NCBI GenBank assembly: GCA_951812925.1
Contig: OX638368.1
Location: forward strand, 25,235,187 to 25,299,186
From: Calliopum simillimum
Taxonomy: Eukaryota > Arthropoda > Insecta > Diptera > Lauxaniidae
Direction of reading: 5' to 3'
Length of the DNA: 64,000 nt
Positions 22,745-35,095 of this stretch are shown here, piece after piece. Position 1 is the stretch's first letter; each line of letters begins with the position of its first letter. The notes under the pieces are model-generated. The model made no database searches. It was not told the origin of the DNA and saw only the letters and a program-made list of their open reading frames with translations. The translations under genes were made by a program, and so were the position numbers.

Positions 22745-22990
22745 TATATAGCTTCAAAATATAGCAAAAACGGTATTTTTTCCTTGTTCAGGCTAAGATA
22801 TCTCAAAAACGGTATGAGATACAGCAATTCTAAGGCCAGATTCGGATTCAGCATTGCAAAATACATTAAATATAATTGTTCTTATATTTGTTTGTTCTGT
22901 TTTTTTTTTCTTAATTTTTTTTATTTTATATGGGATATGTATTTTTGCGATATTTCGCGAATACTAGCTGATCCGATTTTCGTTTTTACA
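22745..22990 (+). repeat. Dispersed repeat that truncates the LINE
   Basis: Contains two ATCTCAAAAACGGTAT-like words and AGCAATTCTAAGGCCAGATT, the latter shared with about 11118. It begins just where the LINE linker stops, so it marks the 3' breakpoint of the LINE. Confidence 0.5.
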
Positions 22991-23116
22991 TAGTTTTGAT
23001 GTATCAGCATGAAAGAATAGTACCGCATTGGCAGATTTCGTCGGCATTTTCGGAAACCTAAAAGTTCGTTCAGGAGAGGTGTGTAAAAGAGAGTTTTCAC
23101 ATTTCAAAATTAGGCA

Positions 23117-23994
23117 TAGTAAGTTAGGGTAATGTGGACTATGTGGGTAATGTGGTGCACCCTTTTATTTCCCAAATATAACACTTCTGGTTATTTGTGC
23201 ATACTAAAGCTCGAAATACATATTTTTTACGCTCTTTGGCTTTTCTGTTATGCTCCTTAAACGTGTGCAATTTCTTAACACATGCTGTGAGGCCAAATTG
23301 ACTTTCTTTAGTACGTACTGAATAGCTTAATAATTTCCTCAGAACTCTGTTTTCTAAAATTCGAACAACTCTAATGCATTTGTGGAGCTATTATTCAACG
23401 AAAAAATGCATAAGCACGTCTGATTTTACATTGCTTTTATATATTAAATGATTATTTTAAAAAAGTGATGATTTCGGGTAATGTGGCCTACCCCATATTA
23501 CTTAAAGCTGATTACTATTGCACCTTAAAAAGCTAATTAGATGTGTGGGATACCCGAGTTTGAGTAATATGGTGCACTATTTTACGTATGATTCGGTATT
23601 CCTTATGACTTATTCATTTGTTAGTATGAATTTGGTTTATCTCACTAAAAAATATTCTTTAATAAGCCTTTACAGCTATTTTATAGCAATTATAATCTAA
23701 AATAATACAACTCGACTTTCGGTCAACAAAAGTTGCGAATAACGTTACTACTTAAGGAAATGGACAGGGTGATCCACATTACGCAACACTTTTCTTTTTC
23801 AGCTATTTTTAGGTACTGTCAATTTATTTGGCCTCACGCTTGAAGAAGTTAATATTTTAGTTTATCAATTATATAATAGTAAAAACAACAGAATAACTAA
23901 TACAAATAAATTGACCAAGATAACCTGCTACCATTACTTTAATAGAAATTGGTGAAAAAGAAAAAAGGTAACCACATTAGCCTAAGTTACTCTA
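23117..23994. mobile_element. TA-flanked element with reiterated 'GGGTAATGTGG' words
   Basis: The left end TAGTAAGTTAGGGTAATGTG (23117) is the near inverse of the right end CCACATTAGCCTAAGTTACT, which runs on to CTA ending at 23994. The word GGGTAATGTGG recurs inside at about 23145 and 23476, a variant AGTAATATGGTGC at about 23562, and inverted at about 23777 and 23971. No transposase frame is present. Its termini resemble those of 26643-28999 (GAGTAAGTT), suggesting related non-autonomous Tc1/mariner/pogo-type elements. Confidence 0.65.
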
Positions 23995-26286
23995 CTTTTG
24001 TTTAATGAAATATAGTATGTGTCACATTACAACTATCTGTAGTTTGCTATAATAATATCATAATACTTGGTAGCATACAGCTGGTATTTTTGTGTATTGT
24101 AGTATTATTGCCAGATGTCTGTCTCCAGTACAAGAAATTCTTATAGGCGTTAATTTTTTCTTAGAAACATTTGCCATGTGATTATATCTAATATCTAATA
24201 GTTACAACAAATTGCAGCTTTATAAGATCATATTCGAATGTTGAGGTTATATCTTTTATGTTCAATGAGAACTTGTAATGTTTTATTGATACAAAGGAAG
24301 CGACTTTAATTATCGTGTAGAAAATGTCAATCTTCGTCATAAGAATTGACAGTGCGGGCTAACACAGCTACATATGTGAAACGCCAAAGAAAATGTGGCA
24401 AGAAATGAATGCAGATATTGAAATTTTCTTATAAAATTTTGACAAGAAAATATCGTTTCTAAAAAAAGAAAAATTAGGTTAGCGTTCTAATTGATAAACC
24501 TTAGTCACAAAACGATTTGGACAATTTACATGATATGCGGGGTTAACTTAAAAAGAATTTTTTGAGTGTATAAGACTAACATAAACTCTAAGCTTGGTAT
24601 TAACTACACTTGAAAAGATATCAAATCTCAAATTTAATAAAAATGTACAAAAAATACAAAATTTTGTAATGAGAAAATTCGTTTATCTTAAATGAAATTA
24701 ATAAAAGTTTAATAGAGTTCAGAACACAAAGTAACCGTAGAAGATGATACCACTCGCAATGGAATCAAATAATCAAACAGTTTAACCTTAAAGTAACAAA
24801 ATACAGCGCCCCCAGGGTCAAATCCACTGTGGTGAGTGAGTACGCGTTTGAAAAAATAAAAAAAATATGAAAAAAGTATAACCGCTTGAAGAAGAAGATG
24901 TTCTCACAGCGATCTAACAATGAGATGATCGCACCGAACGCGCAAACAAATTCAATCTAAATTGCAGAGTTTGTTTTACTGTCCAGTCCAGGAACCAAAA
25001 ACACTACAATGGACGAGTAGACTAAGTGGAAGAAAATAAGATGTGCGTTTAATAAACAAAGCAAACACCCAGCACCAATAATTCCACTGATCGCTGTTCG
25101 AGAGCGTACAGAGCAGAGGCAACTCATTGATCGGATGATGTGATCACAAGCAGCAGCAGCGGCAGCAAATAAACGCCAATGCTCCAAAGCCGACAATCGT
25201 GCGGTGCACATTTTACTATATTTTTGGACTTAGAATTCATCTTTTTCTACGAGAGTTAACCACTTCTACTCTGTTTGTGCGCGATGTTATTTACTGATCT
25301 TGCTGCAATGACGCATGCGCATGCGCGCGCGCACACGCTTTCATTGCAATGATGTCCAACAGCTCAGTTGTTGTTATGCAATTCGTAGTGGCGCAAATAA
25401 GATTGATCTGCTTTAACTTCTATGCTTCTATGCCTTACTACTACTGCGATTGCTGTTGCTGCTGCCTTGGTCTGACATGGTATGTTTTTGGCAGCATCAC
25501 AAGACTTTTGGTCTGAAGTACTGCTAGACAATAGAGAATGCGCAGCACAGCAAACAACTAAAGCTGGCGCGTTGAACGGCTTTATGGAAGCGGTAATTTG
25601 TTATCAAGATGATTTATGAACCGCATATAGTGGGTGGAGATCAGCAACAAAAAACAAAGAAAAATAAAAACAAGAAAATCAGTTAAAACTATGATTGCTA
25701 TGGAGAAAGAGAGAGGGATATAGCGAGAGGGAGAGAGATGGAGTGAGTGAAAAGAAGCAGTACGCCACATCTAACTTTGTGATTCCCTTGCCTGCCATGT
25801 TAATCACACCCTCTTCTAGTTTGTATCATAAAATATGCTGTTTCCAATTGGGGTGCATCGAAAAATTAGCACAAAAACCGTATCGAATAGTACCAACTGG
25901 TGGAAATGTTGAAGAAGTTCGCCAATGTTGCGGAAGTTCAGAAATGTTGAAATATTTTATAAAATAGAAAAACGTTGATAAATTTTGAAAAATGTTCCGA
26001 AAGTGAGAAAAGGTTGAATAATTTTGAAAAATTCAAAATATATTGCTAAGTCCCTAAACGGTTGAAAACATCGAAAAATATGAAATAATTTTGAAAAATG
26101 TTGATAAAAACATTGAAAGATGTTGCAAAGAACATTGATCCTAAGCAAAAAACTGGGTTTTCTCCACTCGAAATTCGGCAATTTCGCTTCTTTACATATC
26201 CAAAAATGGGGCTTATCGGAGAACAAAAAATATCGATCAAGCTGAATCATGTTCTCGGCTCATTCACCGAACTTAGGGTTAGATTT
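23995..26286. other. No gene recognised; alternating purine-pyrimidine tract at 25311
   Basis: AT-rich with a mixed-composition zone near 24.8-25.6 kb. A GCATGCGCATGCGCGCGCGC run lies near 25313. A GAGA-type purine tract lies at 25702-25740. Frames at 24957-25211 (-) and 25957-26250 (-) show no domain; the latter is Phe/Ile-rich low complexity from a GTTGAAAAAT-type simple repeat. Confidence 0.45.
25900..26120 (+). repeat. Simple degenerate repeat of 'GTTGAAAAATTTTGAAAAAT' type
   Basis: ATGTTGAA, ATTTTGAAAAATGTT and GTTGAAT words recur every 20-30 bases between 25903 and 26120. Confidence 0.5.
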
Positions 26287-26570
26287 TCGAAAATAATCAG
26301 GTGGCAACCTTAAAGATTTATGTTGGATTCTTATAAAGTTTATTTATGACAAAATTTTAATTTTTATTTTTTTAATAAATGGTTTAAGCAAAATTTAAAA
26401 AAAATCGGGTGGCAACACTGAAAGTTTGTACAGTTTTAAAAAAGTTTATCTGTGCGTTTTTGAAACCAAAAATTTCAACTAAGTCAAAAAAAGTAAGATG
26501 TGGAAAAGATTTTCGAAAAAAAAAAATTGGCAAGCCAAAAAATTTATGTTAGAGCGTCGCGAGGTTTATG
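26287..26570. repeat. 'GGTGGCAACC' word repeats, left of the TA element
   Basis: GGTGGCAACCTTAAAGATTT (about 26300) and GGTGGCAACACTGAAAG (about 26408) belong to a family that recurs on the other side of the 26643-28999 element at about 29370 and 29490, and inverted at about 29072 and 29190. Confidence 0.6.
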
Positions 26571-26642
26571 GACAGCCCCTTATCATAAAAAGGAAAATAG
26601 TTCACCAAGTCTAATGAATCTCTCGTAAGAAAACCATTCTCC

Positions 26643-28999
26643 TAGAGTAAGTTTGATGGGAGAGTGACAATACGGGAAAATGACTAGACGGGAGAATGAC
26701 TAGACGGGAGGATGATAAAATTTTGCAAAACAGTAATATCGCAATAAAAATAGCAATTATTTAAAAAAAAGTTGAAACTAGTGAATAGCTGCTCTAATTG
26801 TTTAATGATTTAATTATATAAAGATAAAAGAGTATGTGTAGTAATATAAAAAAAATTACAGGGAGAATGACATAGCAAAATTTTGCAAGCAAATGAAGTA
26901 TTTCGGAAACTAAGTTTTCCTACACACAATTTTTGTTTTCGAAACACCCCACAGTAAATTTTTTGTGTGTTACTGACTTTTCGTTTGTCGTTGCTGATTG
27001 CCATTTGGTAAAACACTTCGGCGTGTGTCTGACTTCGGGAATATTGAAGCATCATTTCTACAACAAACAAAACACTAGATGGCGTTAGTCTCGCCACTAT
27101 TGATGGATTTGCAAATTCAAGCCAAGATACAACAGCACAGTACAAAACATAAACCAAAGTCTCGTTTGCACCACTGAACTTTCCCCCCACCTCCCCTCAC
27201 AAAGTGTTTGTTGTCCCACCATCAACCTTTTAATGTAGAATAACCATTACGTTTGCTTGCAAACTCTGATTTAATCTAGCGCAGACATTGACCGCGCACG
27301 ATCACCTCTTTGTGCGCATTCAATTCTCAGATTCATGAAGCGCTATGCCGGACTTATGTGTCTGTCCACTTTCAAAATGCAATGCGCACAGGAAAAAAAA
27401 AAAAAAAATTGAAGCTGCCTTATGCGCAGACTCACTGACTCTTCTGATATGTTCGTTGAGCTGGAGCTGTGCGCTGAGTAACTGATCTCTGGCGTAGAAT
27501 CATTGCGCATTGCGAATCACGTTTCCGCATTCGTTCGTTTTGGTCAAACTGCTGCGCGCGCGCGTTAAATGTCCGGGCTAAATATGTTGTTCCTTCCTTC
27601 TGCTTTGGCCACAACGTACTCTTACATACCTAGTTGTATTCGTAGTGCCATGATAAATGTTCGACCCTCCGGGCAAAACAAATAGTAATAATAATAATAT
27701 TGGTAATACTTGTGGTAATGCGAATATTGATGCGATCTTCATGCCAAATAAAAGTGATATCTAAATATTGGAAGTAGAGGGAGAAATGTTTACATTGTTG
27801 TTTTCGCGCTGAGAATGTTGTCGATCCTTCGCAGGGAATTCATTGTTAGCACATGAATAAGTACTCCATTGGCAATCTAGTTTGCATTTATGTGGCGCAA
27901 TTTCTTGGCATCTTTTTTATTAACCGCTAAATAGGAGGCTGGAAAAGTACATCATTTAAGCGTTAAGTTGAATAAACAGTTTTTAGCCAAATTGGGCATA
28001 CAGGAAACAATTACTCTTCGTAATGAATTTTTATTGTCAGAGTGCACATTCTTTTATTTTGCGTGTCATCTATTGATTTCTAGAATTTTGTAATATTTGC
28101 ACAATAATGAGAGTTTCCTATTATGATCAACGCTAATATCTGGATATTCAAGTCATTTCTTCTTCATAGGAATGGGAGAAGTTCAAAATACCCCAGATGA
28201 ACTTTGAGTATATAGAAAGCGTCGTTTAAGATTTTAGAATCGCATGAATGTCTAAGGAAATGTATGGGTGATTCTCCAAAAGATATACCATTCAAGGTCC
28301 ATATTTCAAATTTGACATTTTAACTATTTAAAACAGTTACTTAACAAGGGTTTCTATACGAAAAAAATTCTTAATATTTTGCTATGAAATTATAACATAA
28401 AACGTTTAAAAGTCATTCTCCCTGCTGACCTTAATCGCTTCATAGTGCACTTAATTTGCCCGTTTCGCACATTATGTTATTTTCTCAAAAACACTTATAC
28501 GACATTGTTTGTATAAGTATACATAATAGTTATTGTTTTTCTGTGTTAACTCTTCCAAAAAAATTTTTTTATATAGAATTGACATACTTACATAGAAGTT
28601 GGTCCCACATTTTAGACTATCTCCGCTTAGTTTTTCTTATTTTAACTGTAAATTTTGTTAAATGTTAAGTAAAAAGAGAACTGAAAGTGAAGAGGAGATT
28701 CAGTGCATTTTTAGCTCAGTGAGTTTTGGTTTTTCGATAGTGAGTCTTCGTGCGTTTTTTTTTTAAAAGTTTACAAATTTTGTAAAAAACGCATGTGTGT
28801 ATCATTCTCTGCATGAGTTTTGTTTATATTACTAAACATATTCTTTTATCTTCACATAATTAAATCAATAAACAATTAGAGCGGCTTTCCAACAATTTAA
28901 TTTTTTTTTTTAAATATTTGTTATATTCATTGTGATATTACTGTTTTTGCAACATTTTGTCATTCTCCGTTTGGTCATTCTCAGCATAGTAAGTCTCTA
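26643..28999. mobile_element. TA-flanked element with reiterated 'GGGAGAATGAC' words
   Basis: The left end TAGAGTAAGTTTGATGGGAG is matched by the inverse of the right end, which reads TAGAGACTTACTATGCTGAG on the minus strand. The outer about 230 bp of the two ends pair (26660-26880 with 28795-28998), including TAATTGTTTAATGATTTAAT. The word GGGAGAATGAC and variants occur at about 26660, 26674, 26689, 26704 and 26860, and inverted at about 28412, 28802, 28958 and 28972. The 1.9-kb interior (26885-28400) shows no transposase. Frames at 26810-27190 (-) and 27432-27614 (-) are unsupported. Confidence 0.6.
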
Positions 29000-29009
29000 C
29001 CTGTTTTTT

Positions 29010-29520
29010 TTTGACAGTTTTGCTTAAAACATTTATTTAAAAAATAAACATTAAAATTAAATAAATTTTCAGGGTTGCCACCTGGCTATTTTTGAAATCT
29101 TATATAATCCTTACTATCTTTGATTAAATTAAAATGTTTGGTTTCAGAAATGCTCAAATAAACTTTCCTGATTGTGCAAAAATTTTTAGGGTTGCCACCA
29201 ATTTTTTTGTTGTTGTTATTTTTGTTCAAATCAAATTTCGGTTCGATGATTTTTTGACGATTTAAGAGTCGATTAATTTTTAACGATCCAAACTAATAAT
29301 TTTAAGTGTGTAATTAACGTACAACGAACGTAAAAAGTAAGATTCAAAATAAATTAAAAAAAAAAAAAATGATCTGGCAACCCTAAAAATTTATGTTAGA
29401 TTTTTCTTAAGTTTATTGAAGCGTTTTGAGACAAAATTTTTTTTTTATTTTTTGAATATATCGCTTTAGCGAAACTTAAAAAAAAATTATATGGCAACCC
29501 TGAGAGTTTATGTTCATTTG
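29010..29520. repeat. 'GGCAACCCT' word repeats, right of the TA element
   Basis: AGGGTTGCCACC at about 29072 and 29190, and GGCAACCCTAAAAATTTATG at about 29378 and 29493 (GAGAG variant), lie in opposite orientations around AT-rich spacers. Confidence 0.6.
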
Positions 29521-29619
29521 TTAAAAATGATCCAGAAATTAAGAAGTTAAATAAACTGAGGGATTTAGTCAATATAAAGTGATATGCGAAGGAGTCATGT
29601 GGGATCACAAAACAGAAGG

Positions 29620-30990
29620 CGAACGATCTTATAGTTAGGGAGCTGGTGGCCGAAAAAATTATGTGGTAACATCGTCAGACAAACAACATTTTTTGTAAAG
29701 ATTAGACCTCAAATCCATAGGAGCACTGATAGATAACAGTCCGGGTCTTAAGCATATTGGGGACCCAATCAATGATCATAACGGGTATTCCCTTTCTCCA
29801 TTGACTTTAGTCACGTGTTGTCAAAGGCTCAGTGTATGTTAATAGATGAACAGAGGGCTACTTCCTTGGCGGTTTTAGTCGACTTACCTGTTTGGTAAGC
29901 ATATTGTACAGTATAGGCCGATACAATTTGGTCGTGTGGTCCGTCTTTTTCGTCACTCGCAACTCGGGTTTAGTCCAGCATGCAGGCACTATTCCTACTT
30001 AGTTCTGGGCTTTGTTCAAAGATATAAGTTGGAATGGGTGCCAGTATATCTAGACCTTTTTATAAAAGACAAGGTTGAATATTATCTATCCCAGAAGATG
30101 TAAATGGACTAAAAGTGGAGACTGCCCATTAAACTTTGCCAATGATAAAGAGGTTTCGTCTGGTTGCCACCGGGAATTTGGTGTCCCTGATTTGTTCTCC
30201 AGACTCCTCGCTTCTAACACAGTCTGCAAAGTGAGTGTCCAGTAATAGCAATCCTGTCTCTTCCAGACTTTCCGTATAACCCCCATTTTCCTTTTTAAGT
30301 GTTGAAATGTCGTTTGAGTGGTCTTTTGAAAATAACTTTTTGAGTAGTGTAGCTGTTGGGAGTGTTTCAATCTTCTCAAAGAACTCTCTCTACGATACCC
30401 TTATTGACCGCCTAAGCTCCTTATTAAAGCCTGTTAGGGCAGTTCCATATGTTTCCCAATCCCCATTGGACTTAGCCCTGATAAAGAGTTGACGAGATTT
30501 TAGCCCCAAATTATCCAAGTCCCCGGTCCACGAGGGCACGTTACGAGAACATCTTTTAATTTTTGGTGTGTAGCTTTTCTAGAAGACTTCAGTGATAATA
30601 TTTGTAATTGAGTTTACTTCGCGATATAATTCTTGTGAGTTAGTTATTTTGCCACCCAGGCATCCAATACCTTGCTCTAAATGTATTGTTTAAAGAGACC
30701 AGTTGGATCCTTTAACATCTCTAACTGCAAAGGTGTCTTCGCAGTTACTCCTCAGATCAAAGCCTATGTAGCGTTCTCATCCAGCACTTTCCAGTTAGGG
30801 ATGTTATTAGAAATAAAAGAACTAGCAACGGTAAGATCTAAAACCTCTGTCCTAACGACATTTACAAAAGTGGGTTCATCGCCCCTGTTTTCTACAATAA
30901 CACTAAGTTTTTTGTAGTAATAAAGTCAAAAATATTACATTTCCCAGGAGTAAGTATGTATTACGGTAAATGAGGGGCTTTGATGAAGAT
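29620..30990 (-). pseudogene. LINE endonuclease-RT fragment, minus strand
   Basis: Read on the minus strand from about 30990 down: NIFDFITTKNLVLL, VENRGDEPTFVNVVRTEVL, DLTVASSF and NWKVLDENAT (end of the endonuclease). Then come a linker with KIKRCSRNVPSWTGDLDNL and ETYGTALTGFNKELRRSI, DTHFADC, and WAVSTFSPFTSSGID, the entry to the reverse transcriptase. Further on are the RT pieces QYAYQTGKSTKTAKEVA (29878-29906) and AFDNT (about 29812). The order equals that of the LINE at 21.4-22.7 kb, so the same family group, but this copy reaches into RT. Stops and phase changes occur throughout (for example near 30770, 30590 and 30380). It is a relic with both ends lost. Confidence 0.75.
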
Positions 30991-33879
30991 GTCCCTGTTG
31001 AACCGTTACTATATGTAATTTTATTTTTGTACTGTACACAACTTCGGAAGGTAAAAACCTTAGAGTAGCGGATTGGATACGGCAAGGATCCAAGCTATCC
31101 TTTCCTCAAAGTGCTCTTTTCAGACATATGACGCAAGTCCAGGAAGTAGTGGATTAGATAAACGTAAAGGTTTAATGAGAAAGATTTGTGCTATTCATTG
31201 CCGTTGACAAAAGTAAAGTACGCTATTGTCTGAATGTGCGCCAAATGCCGGAAGAAATCGCATTCTGCACTTTAGGCCATAAATAACTCGGATCACAGAC
31301 TTGATAGAGAAAAACGGTTGGCAGAATCAGCGACCACAAACGAACCAAAAAAAGTTATCGAGGTCTCATTAAAAATTTCGCGTTGCAGAGTGTAAGGCGT
31401 TTAGTTCCCAAACTCAGTGCAGTAGAATCGCTTAGAAGATAGTTCCGAAAAAATGCGTACAATTTTAGTTGGATAATGAGTATGTGCATAAATCAAAATG
31501 CAGTACTGACCCCCGCCATTCCCCTAGTAGATTCAAGTGTTTTCCTTGGTTGATGGCTCTATCCCGTCATGGAATTAAACACAGTTCAAAAATTCGCCTT
31601 TCGCTCTTACCTTAAGATTCATTACAATAAAGAAACAAACGCGCTTTTAATGAAACAAACCATTCAGCAGATACCACTTCCCAAACAACGTGTGTGGGCG
31701 TCCAAAAAACCAACTTGTATTGAATTTCTCCACACAAACCGCAGAAAAATGCGACTGCCGCCATGTGAATTTCGAGAAGTTGTCAATATTTAAGCGCTTA
31801 ACAATAACAAAATCCAAGGTTATCGCTGCGTTGGCGTAGTCATTAACATCATATATCAGCTCATAACGAACTGGCGCTTCTTCAACAAAAAGGCTTCCAA
31901 TTGCTCCTGTCAAACCGCATTCAACTGACCGCATAGCTAATCGGTTAAATTAGCCATAAGAAATCACCCACAATAGAGTGTATCATAACACTGGATCATA
32001 TTTCAGAAGGGATATTAATAACAACACCCGCATAAAAGAAGCAGAAGACGACCGAAAACCAAGGAATGCATGCCATCACCGCAACATTGAAATCGAACTC
32101 TGTTGAGTTTGTGACAGACGTGTGCCACAGGTTCTTCTTCTCCATTCACAATTTAACACTTGCGTTCACATTTTCGCTCAATCGTTCGTTGACAACACGT
32201 TGAAATTGTGCAGTTGATCGCGTTGTTGATCGTAATGTGCAGCCTCGCCTGTCAACCTGTTTGTCAAGTATCTCGCACTTCACATCTTCTGCTTCTGTCA
32301 CATTTGTTGCTTGCGGTTTACGTTCGTTGATGATCATTTTGGTAATATCCGATTACTGATCTTCGTTGCGATCTTAGGGCGCATAATGTTGGTTAAAGGC
32401 GAAAGTTGGCGGTAGTACCTTTATTTACAGACAGATTTTGTGCAAAGTAAGAGCTGCCTTTAATTGAAAACAATTCGCTTAGTGTTAAGAATTGGTAGAG
32501 GTGTTCGTTCAGTTGATTCAGCTTCTCCCATTGATTACAGTTATTTGACCAAATCGTTTCGCTACTCTGCTGCGCGTTATTTATGCGTAATCATTATTAT
32601 TAAAGGACATTACGTTACACTGTTGCTGCTGGTATTTGGAATATGTCCCAGCTACACATTGTCAACCATGGGACACTTTAATTTGAGATATTTATGTACG
32701 TGAGAAAGGTTCGCTCGATTGTTGCGTCTGTTGTGCATCTCGATAGTGCCAAATATATTCGCATCAACTGTGTGAAAAGATGAAACAAGTTTAGTGTGAA
32801 TTTAAAAATTAACGTAAAAGACTCCAAGCCAAAATCATAGGAAGATACTTGCGATCAAAACAACAACATTTTTATCGGAGAGGGAAACATTTATCCACAT
32901 GTGCACTTTGAAAAATTTGTCCATCGAAATTAGATTCTACTAGAATTGCTAATTTTTATATTCCCGAGACATGCTCAATCTCAGTCCCCATGCCAAAATT
33001 GCTCACAATCAATTTTAGCAGAATCACTGAGTTTCTTCCTTAAAAAAGCTTTTAAAGAATGTAGACCTCAACAAACTCCCAAAAACCACCGAAACCCATA
33101 CTGAACAAGGGAACAAAAACGTCCATTGAGAAAGTTCAACTCCAAGCCGAACTTTCTTCATAAAGCAAATGAACACAAAACAGGAAACAGTCAGATTACA
33201 CTCAAAACACTTATAATAACACATTAGAATAATTTTTATGATCTTCGCTTTGCGAAAAGTGTAAAATTAAGCTAAGCCAACATAAGGATACGTTGAGAAG
33301 AGTTGAGAATTTAATATGACGAGGGTGTCACATTAAAAAAAGTCATGTAGTTGTTGTTGTTTGAAATACTGAGAACGAGAGAGTGAAATACGACCATGCA
33401 ATTCATGAAAGGAATGGCGAGGTGTATAGAAACAAGGTAAACTTCAGCCTTGATAATACAAAACTAAATTCCAGTACAAAGTTTAACAGAATACGATAAA
33501 AGAAATTTTCGCAGAACACGATAAAATATCATGAAGTTCAGGACGCTTACATTCAAAGACATGCTAAAAAGAAACTACGGGTAGGGTTAATAAGGAAGCA
33601 TTTTAGAAAGCCTTTTGCTGTAACTTTTTCACCGTTTATCTTGGAATCTATAGAAGCTATATTGATAAAATTTAGTATGTGGGTCCCGAATATATGTAAG
33701 TATCAACTATTTGTTGAAAAATATGCGAAGTGAGGGAGCATTTGAACATTTTTTTTTTTAAAGTGAGAGGTATTCGAAATAAGTTTGAGAACCTATGGTG
33801 TAGATAATAGTTCTTATGGTATAGCGACATATGACAAAAAAAGGATAAAAAAGGCCTGTACAACATGTCTGCACTCTTG
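30991..33879. other. No gene recognised
   Basis: Mixed composition. The 31258-31380 part shares a diverged dispersed repeat with about 10948. Around 32.1-32.7 kb the base composition is more balanced. An initiator-like TTCAGTTG at 32509 and an ATG in good context (CAACCATGGG, 32668) followed by a GTGAGA donor-like site at 32700 were noted but are weak evidence for an exon. Nothing else is supported. Confidence 0.4.
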
Positions 33880-35030
33880 TTTATTATTATTATTTGAAGG
33901 CTCTGGATTGCACTGTGACCTAATAAGATCTCTTTCCCTATAAAAACAGTTCCAGACTATCTCTAAATCTTGTTACTGCCCTAGGATTAATATTACCTAG
34001 GTCATTAAGATCTAAAATCTCGGCACCTCGGTACTTAATTCTGCGTCTTAGCGCAACGGAGCAAGCATTGTCATATGCTCCGCTGTTTCCAAGTCCTCTT
34101 GACAGATTCTACAGGAATCGTCGTCTACCAGACCCATCTTTTTTAGCTGATAATTAAGTTTACAATGCCTTGTCATTGTTTCACTTTATGTTTTTATGTT
34201 TATCTTTGTTGCATGGATTTAAAACAGCTTCTACTTTAACATGTTTTGGATTGATTAGCCTTTTCGCTTCCCAAATGCCTTCTTGAGCTTTCCAGTGGTC
34301 GGTAAGGCTTTTTTCTTCCCATTCTCGAGTAAAGTTTATTTTTTTTTATTTTATTATTCACTTCACAGAAGAGCTCTGTTCCAATGAAAGTATTGAGTGC
34401 GCCTCTCATGGCCAAGCAATTTGCCCTTTCATTACCTTCATGCTTTTCGTGCCATGGTATCCAGATCAGAGCAACATCATTCCTCCTGGATAACAGAAGT
34501 TCAAAACACTCACACACAAGCTTTGAGTGTATTGTAAAAGCTATTAAAAATTTTAGAGTCGCTTGACTGTCCTAATAAATGTATGTGTCGGTGCCGGAAG
34601 TGCTTCTTTGTAGACATTCTCTGGCGCACAACTCTAAAGCGTGGACCTCCGCCTAGAAAATGGAAGCTGTTTTTCCCATCACAACTGCTTTTTGGAATGA
34701 GGTAGTCTAAGGACCGCACAGGCTGCTCCTTTCTTAACCATAAGGTAAAGAGGAGGGAGTCTCGTAAGCATACCAAGAGCTGCTGTTGGGCACGTCCTTA
34801 GTGACCCTGTGACACCCAAGCAAGCTATTCTAAAGATTCTGTTTAGTTCCCTATAAGCCTATACTTGGTCTACCTTTGGCTTCCATGCTTATGAAGCGTA
34901 CGTGATCATTGGTACAGTAATAGTTTTATAGGACCACGTAATAATTTTTGGACGTAGTCCCCATGTTTTACCATAAAGCCGTTAGCACCGTTATCCACAA
35001 GTTTAAAGTTTCCAGGTTTAGACGATTGCT
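33880..35030 (-). pseudogene. LINE 3' half: RT end, RNase H, zinc knuckle and TAA-rich tail, minus strand
   Basis: On the minus strand: KTWGLRPKIITWSYKT and MITYAS (RT C-terminal side), RIACLGVTGSLRTCPTAAL and LPPLYLMVKKGAACAVLRL. RNase H follows: AEVHALELCAREC (catalytic Glu), YIY-stop-DSQATLKFL (Asp, Ser replaced by a stop), then DVALIWIPWHEKHEGNERAN with Gly-to-Trp in the 'PGH' motif and Asp-to-Asn in 'AD'. Last comes a zinc knuckle DDDSCRICQEDLETAEH near 34080-34130. The 3' tail is AATAATAATAATAA (33880-33896). RNase H plus a TAA-type tail suggests an I- or LOA-like element. Several stops make it inactive. It is 5'-truncated against the next LINE. Confidence 0.8.
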
Positions 35031-35095
35031 TACTCAATATCTTCTCCTTAGCGTCACAGTCCTAAGTGGATCATTGCTTCTAAAACAATCTGCTA

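Noticed and set aside
17655..27085. AGATGGCGC-like words (17662, 19399, 27074) as possible insulator-protein sites
   Set aside because: The match is only to a short core and the sites are few; without binding data or conservation this is not supportable.
30086..30379. 97-residue minus-strand frame
   Set aside because: It is a shadow in a different phase of the LINE linker region that reads properly in the neighbouring frames.
30681..30917. 78-residue plus-strand frame
   Set aside because: It is antisense to a recognisable LINE endonuclease segment on the minus strand.
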